Of a stretch of DNA of 64,000 nucleotides, positions 61,314-64,000 are shown in pieces. The stretch is from positions 310,001 to 374,000 of the forward strand of contig NZ_JACHXK010000001.1 of NCBI RefSeq assembly GCF_014192105.1, read 5' to 3'. A program made the position numbers and the translations under genes. Within the stretch, counting starts at the first letter, position 1; the number at the start of each line of letters is the position of its first letter. Source of the stretch: Paenibacillus phyllosphaerae. GTDB taxonomy: Bacteria; Bacillota; Bacilli; Paenibacillales; Paenibacillaceae. The notes beneath the pieces are model-generated. The model saw nothing but the letters and a program-made list of their open reading frames with translations. It did no database searches and was not told the origin of the DNA.

Positions 61314-62489
61314 ATGCCCAACACCCCATCTTGGAGGATTGGCAACCTGAATATAGTCGCCGGCGGATCGTCATTCGAAGGCGAAGCGCTCGTCGAGAAC
61401 GGCACGATTACGGCGATTACGCCTAAGGAAAAAGGCAGCTCCGATAAGGACGTCCCTGTTATTGACGGGGAAGGCGGCTGGCTGCTGCCCGGATTCATCG
61501 ATGTGCATGTGCACGGCGGCTATGGCAGCGACTTTATGGACGCGAATGCCGAGGCGTATGACGCCATTACGAAGTTCCACGCTTCGCACGGCACGACCGG
61601 CATGTTGGCCACGACGATGACCAATCCGCCGGAAGCGCTCGAAGCCGTGCTGCAAGCGGCAACCGCTTATCAAGAAGGCGGCATGCCCTATGCCGCGCTG
61701 CTCGGCGTCCATCTGGAAGGGCCTTTCATTAGCGAGAAATGGGCCGGCGCGCAAAATCCCGCCTATATCCAGCCTCCCCATACCGAATGGCTGAAGCGTT
61801 GGATTGTCGACTATCCCGGCATTATTAAGATGATGATGCTCGCGCCGGAGAAGGAAGGCGCGCTCGAGACGATTGAGTGGCTGACGGACAACGGCATTAT
61901 CGCCGCCTGCGGCCACACCGATGCCCTATATGAGGATATTAAACGGGCGTCGGAGGTTGGCTTGCGCCATACGATCCATACGTTCAACGCCATGCGAGGC
62001 TTGCATCACCGCGAGCCGGGAACGCTCGGCGCCGTAGCGACGATCGATTCGATCAGCACGGAGATTATTGCCGACGGGCAACATGTGCATCCGGCCGCGA
62101 TCGAGCTGCTGCGCCGCGCGAAGCCGGCTGACAAGCTGATTCTGATCACCGACGCCATCTCGGCAGCGGGTCTGGATGACGGCCCTTACTCCCTGGGCGG
62201 CCTCGATGTTAAGGTAGAGGACGGCATCGCCAGACTTCGCGAAGGCGGCAATCTCGCCGGCAGCACGCTGACGATGATCAATGCGTTCCGGTTCATGCTG
62301 GAGCATACGAATTTGACCGTTCCGCAGGTGAGCCAGCTTGCCAGCGGCAATCCGGCACGGCTGCTCGGCGTGGAAGAACGGATGGGATCGATCGCGCTCG
62401 GTAAGCAAGCCGACCTCGTCTGGACGGATGCTAACTTCGCCATCCGCCGGACTTGGGTGCAAGGCCGCACGGTGTATGAGCAAGCTTAA
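61314..62489 (+). CDS. nagA: N-acetylglucosamine-6-phosphate deacetylase
   Basis: The 391-residue amidohydrolase has GGWLLPGFIDVHVHGGYGSDFMDA (metal HxH), HGTTGMLATTMT, LLGVHLEGPFISEKWAGAQN (metal Glu), GIIAACGHTDALYE, TIHTFNAMRGLHHREPGTLGAV and LILITDAISAAGLDDGPYSLG (catalytic Asp). It deacetylates N-acetylglucosamine 6-phosphate for NagB. GGGAGG precedes the ATG at 61314. The order nagB-nagA is less common than nagA-nagB in related bacteria. No nagP or GntR-type nagR is visible. Confidence 0.97.
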   Translation: MPNTPSWRIGNLNIVAGGSSFEGEALVENGTITAITPKEKGSSDKDVPVIDGEGGWLLPGFIDVHVHGGYGSDFMDANAEAYDAITKFHASHGTTGMLATTMTNPPEALEAVLQAATAYQEGGMPYAALLGVHLEGPFISEKWAGAQNPAYIQPPHTEWLKRWIVDYPGIIKMMMLAPEKEGALETIEWLTDNGIIAACGHTDALYEDIKRASEVGLRHTIHTFNAMRGLHHREPGTLGAVATIDSISTEIIADGQHVHPAAIELLRRAKPADKLILITDAISAAGLDDGPYSLGGLDVKVEDGIARLREGGNLAGSTLTMINAFRFMLEHTNLTVPQVSQLASGNPARLLGVEERMGSIALGKQADLVWTDANFAIRRTWVQGRTVYEQA

Positions 62490-62512
62490 GACAAGACAAT
62501 CGCCATATATGT

Positions 62513-62557
62513 ACAAAAAAGAACCTTGGAATCGCAACTTGCGAATCCAAGGTTCTT
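62513..62557. terminator. Terminator between nagA and the DeoR gene
   Basis: AAGAACCTTGGA pairs with TCCAAGGTTCTT, with a TCGC/GCGA inside; the tail on the minus strand is TTTTTTG, on plus CGTGC. It mainly terminates the DeoR-family operon. Confidence 0.9.
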
Positions 62558-62580
62558 CGTGCATAAGCCGGAATTCCCTA

Positions 62581-63366
62581 TTATGAAGTGACATGAACTC
62601 TGATGCCATGCGCGGATGCGGCTGCTTCCAGATGATGCGGGAGCGGCTCGTCGGTAATGAAGCCTTGAAGCTCGCTTAAGCCCGCTATCGAGAATAGTGA
62701 CGTGCGCCCAACCTTCGTATGGTCGAACATCGCGTAAGTCGCCTGCGAGCGGCGAATCATCGCTTTGGCGATATGCGCCTCCTGCTCCGAGTAGGTCGTA
62801 ATGCCGCCGGTTGAGGATACGCCATCGACGCCAAGGAACATCTTGCCGATGTTCAGCTGGCTGATCATACCCTCGCCTAGCGGGCCGCACAGCTCGAAGC
62901 TGTTATGGCGCATCATCCCGCCGGTCACGACGACGCCGATCTCGCTGCCCGTCAGCTCCATCGCCACGTTCACCGCATTGGTTACGACGGTGATGCCGCG
63001 GCGCGTCTTCAGCATCTTCGCCAGCAGATAGTTCGTCGTGCCGCCGGACAGACCGACGACATCGCCTTCTTCGATAAGCGCTGCCGCCGCGGCTGCGATC
63101 CGTTCCTTCTCCAAGTAGGATAACCCTTCCTTCTCGGCGAAAGGCAGCTCGCGCACCGCGTTCATCCCGTCATACATAGCCCCGCCAATCGTTCTTATGA
63201 CAGGTTCCGTCTTCTCCATCAGCTCCAGATCCCTGCGTGCCGTAGCCTCGGAGATGCCGAAGCGTTCGACCATCTCTTGAATCGAAATCCGGCCTTGACG
63301 CTTCAGCACATTCATAATCTGCTCCCGCCGGCGCCTGCCTTTGGAAGCTTGTGCGTCTTGCGACAT
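62581..63366 (-). CDS. DeoR/GlpR family sugar-responsive regulator
   Basis: The 261-residue protein has the DeoR helix-turn-helix RREQIMNVLKRQGRISIQEMVERFGISEATARRDLELMEKTEPVIRTIGGA. A DeoRC sensor domain follows with ALIEEGDVVGLSGGTTNYLLAKMLKTRRGITVVTNAVNVAMEL and VDGVSSTGGITTYSEQEAHIAKAMI, which binds a sugar phosphate. It is translationally coupled to the upstream sugar kinase (stop and start share a base). It probably represses its own operon and perhaps nagBA. Confidence 0.92.
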   Translation of the reverse strand: MSQDAQASKGRRRREQIMNVLKRQGRISIQEMVERFGISEATARRDLELMEKTEPVIRTIGGAMYDGMNAVRELPFAEKEGLSYLEKERIAAAAAALIEEGDVVGLSGGTTNYLLAKMLKTRRGITVVTNAVNVAMELTGSEIGVVVTGGMMRHNSFELCGPLGEGMISQLNIGKMFLGVDGVSSTGGITTYSEQEAHIAKAMIRRSQATYAMFDHTKVGRTSLFSIAGLSELQGFITDEPLPHHLEAAASAHGIRVHVTS

Positions 63367-64000
63367 TAACGTTCCACCCAGCCTTGTCCTTGCAGTCTGA
63401 GTTGGACGGCGCCCCAGTCAGGAAGCGCTTCCCAGTCGCCGCGCATCTGCACGACGAGCGAGCCGTTAATGCTGCCGATCCGTACCGCCTCAACCGGACT
63501 CTTGCCTTGCAGCACCCCGGTAAGGAAGCCTGCGCAGAAGCCGTCTCCGGCGCCGACCGTATCGATCACCTTATCGGCCGGATAGAACGGAACGCTTGTC
63601 TCCTCGCCATTCTCCAGCACGACCGTCGTATCGCCGACCCCTTTAATAATGGTCGTCGCGCTAAGTTCGCTCAGCTTGCTCTTCACGGTATCATAATCAT
63701 CGGTATTATAGAGAAGCCGAAGCTCGTCCCAGCCTGGCAGGAAATAATCCGCTTGCTCCGCCAACGGCAGCACGACCTCGCGCGCCTCTTCGATCGTCCA
63801 CAGCTTAAGCCGCAAATTCGGGTCGAAGCTCACTTTAACGCCCGCTTCCTTGGCCGCCTTAACTGCAGCTAGCACGGTCTGCCGGCAATTCTCGCTAAGG
63901 GCAAGCGTAATGCCCGTCACATGCAGCAGCTTGCAGCCGCGTATGTAATCCAGATCGAGATCGTCCGGGGTCATCTTGCTCGCCGCCGAGTTCTTCCGGT
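63366..64000 (-). CDS. PfkB family sugar kinase (KdgK-like), C-terminal part
   Basis: The start lies beyond the right edge. The visible part runs from RKNSAASKMTPDDLDLDYIRGCKLLHVTGI, typical of 2-keto-3-deoxygluconate kinase-like PfkB proteins, to the catalytic VIDTVGAGDGFCAGFLTGVL with the Asp base in GAGD. A strand FDPNLRLKLW (DxNxR) is also present. It phosphorylates a sugar or sugar acid; the substrate is not certain. It is coupled to the DeoR gene. Confidence 0.88.
   Translation of the reverse strand, partial: RKNSAASKMTPDDLDLDYIRGCKLLHVTGITLALSENCRQTVLAAVKAAKEAGVKVSFDPNLRLKLWTIEEAREVVLPLAEQADYFLPGWDELRLLYNTDDYDTVKSKLSELSATTIIKGVGDTTVVLENGEETSVPFYPADKVIDTVGAGDGFCAGFLTGVLQGKSPVEAVRIGSINGSLVVQMRGDWEALPDWGAVQLRLQGQGWVER

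Overview
The window looks like chromosomal DNA of a spore-forming, moderately GC-rich Gram-positive of the Paenibacillaceae (Paenibacillus or Cohnella type). The basis is gene content: a GerA/B/C-type germination operon, three tandem YjcZ-like small sporulation proteins, a YtpB-like terpenoid synthase, DUF3906 and YitT proteins, strong AGGAGG ribosome sites, and many carbohydrate ABC transport genes. No phage, plasmid, transposase, CRISPR, tRNA or rRNA gene is visible.

Layout. 1-2636 is a ribose/galactofuranose-type sugar ABC transporter (ATPase and two permeases, all on the minus strand, the second permease cut by the left edge). 3178-6159 holds an UlaG-like metallo-hydrolase, a divergent Lrp/AsnC regulator, an ABM-domain enzyme and an LCP-family protein. 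6247-10842 encodes a 1531-residue secreted GH2 enzyme with PA14, FIVAR, cohesin-like and dockerin-like modules. 11531-18614 holds a PNPOx-fold protein, an SGNH hydrolase, a pentose-oligosaccharide uptake cluster (GH43, lipoprotein, two permeases) with probable CcpA control, a stand-alone LytTR protein and a 29-residue peptide gene. 18710-24633 is a MarR regulator and a ureABCFGD urease operon without ureE. A promoter with a perfect GlnR/TnrA box lies in the gap between urease and the divergent ilvD.

26850-34456 holds a deacetylase with a YkoP-like tail, an AI-2E transporter, a penicillin-binding protein, a GltC-like LysR regulator, a rhomboid protease, tpx and a DUF1499 protein. 34518-34749 is a strong candidate 6S RNA with its own promoter and terminator. 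34790-42207 holds YesL, three YjcZ genes, a DEAD-box helicase, YitT, a DUF4015 protein, DUF3906 and pfkA. 42246-55378 holds the terpenoid synthase, MFS, csp, methyltransferases, PepF, DUF92, a GAF/HD-GYP protein, GDPD, CapA and an MBL hydrolase. 55554-59082 is a ger operon. 59226-64000 holds idi-2 (fni), nagBA, a DeoR regulator and a partial PfkB kinase.

The main unexplained structure is a three-copy, about 330-370 bp intergenic element (2745-3110, 11065-11392, 19311-19675). Short blocks are conserved, while several hairpins have changed sequence completely and kept their pairing, which is the signature of a structured RNA or a structured single-stranded DNA element. All three copies have the same orientation and lie just beyond the terminator of a minus-strand gene. 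A second, about 99 bp repeat family has two copies (43755, 46743). I could not match either repeat to a named family.
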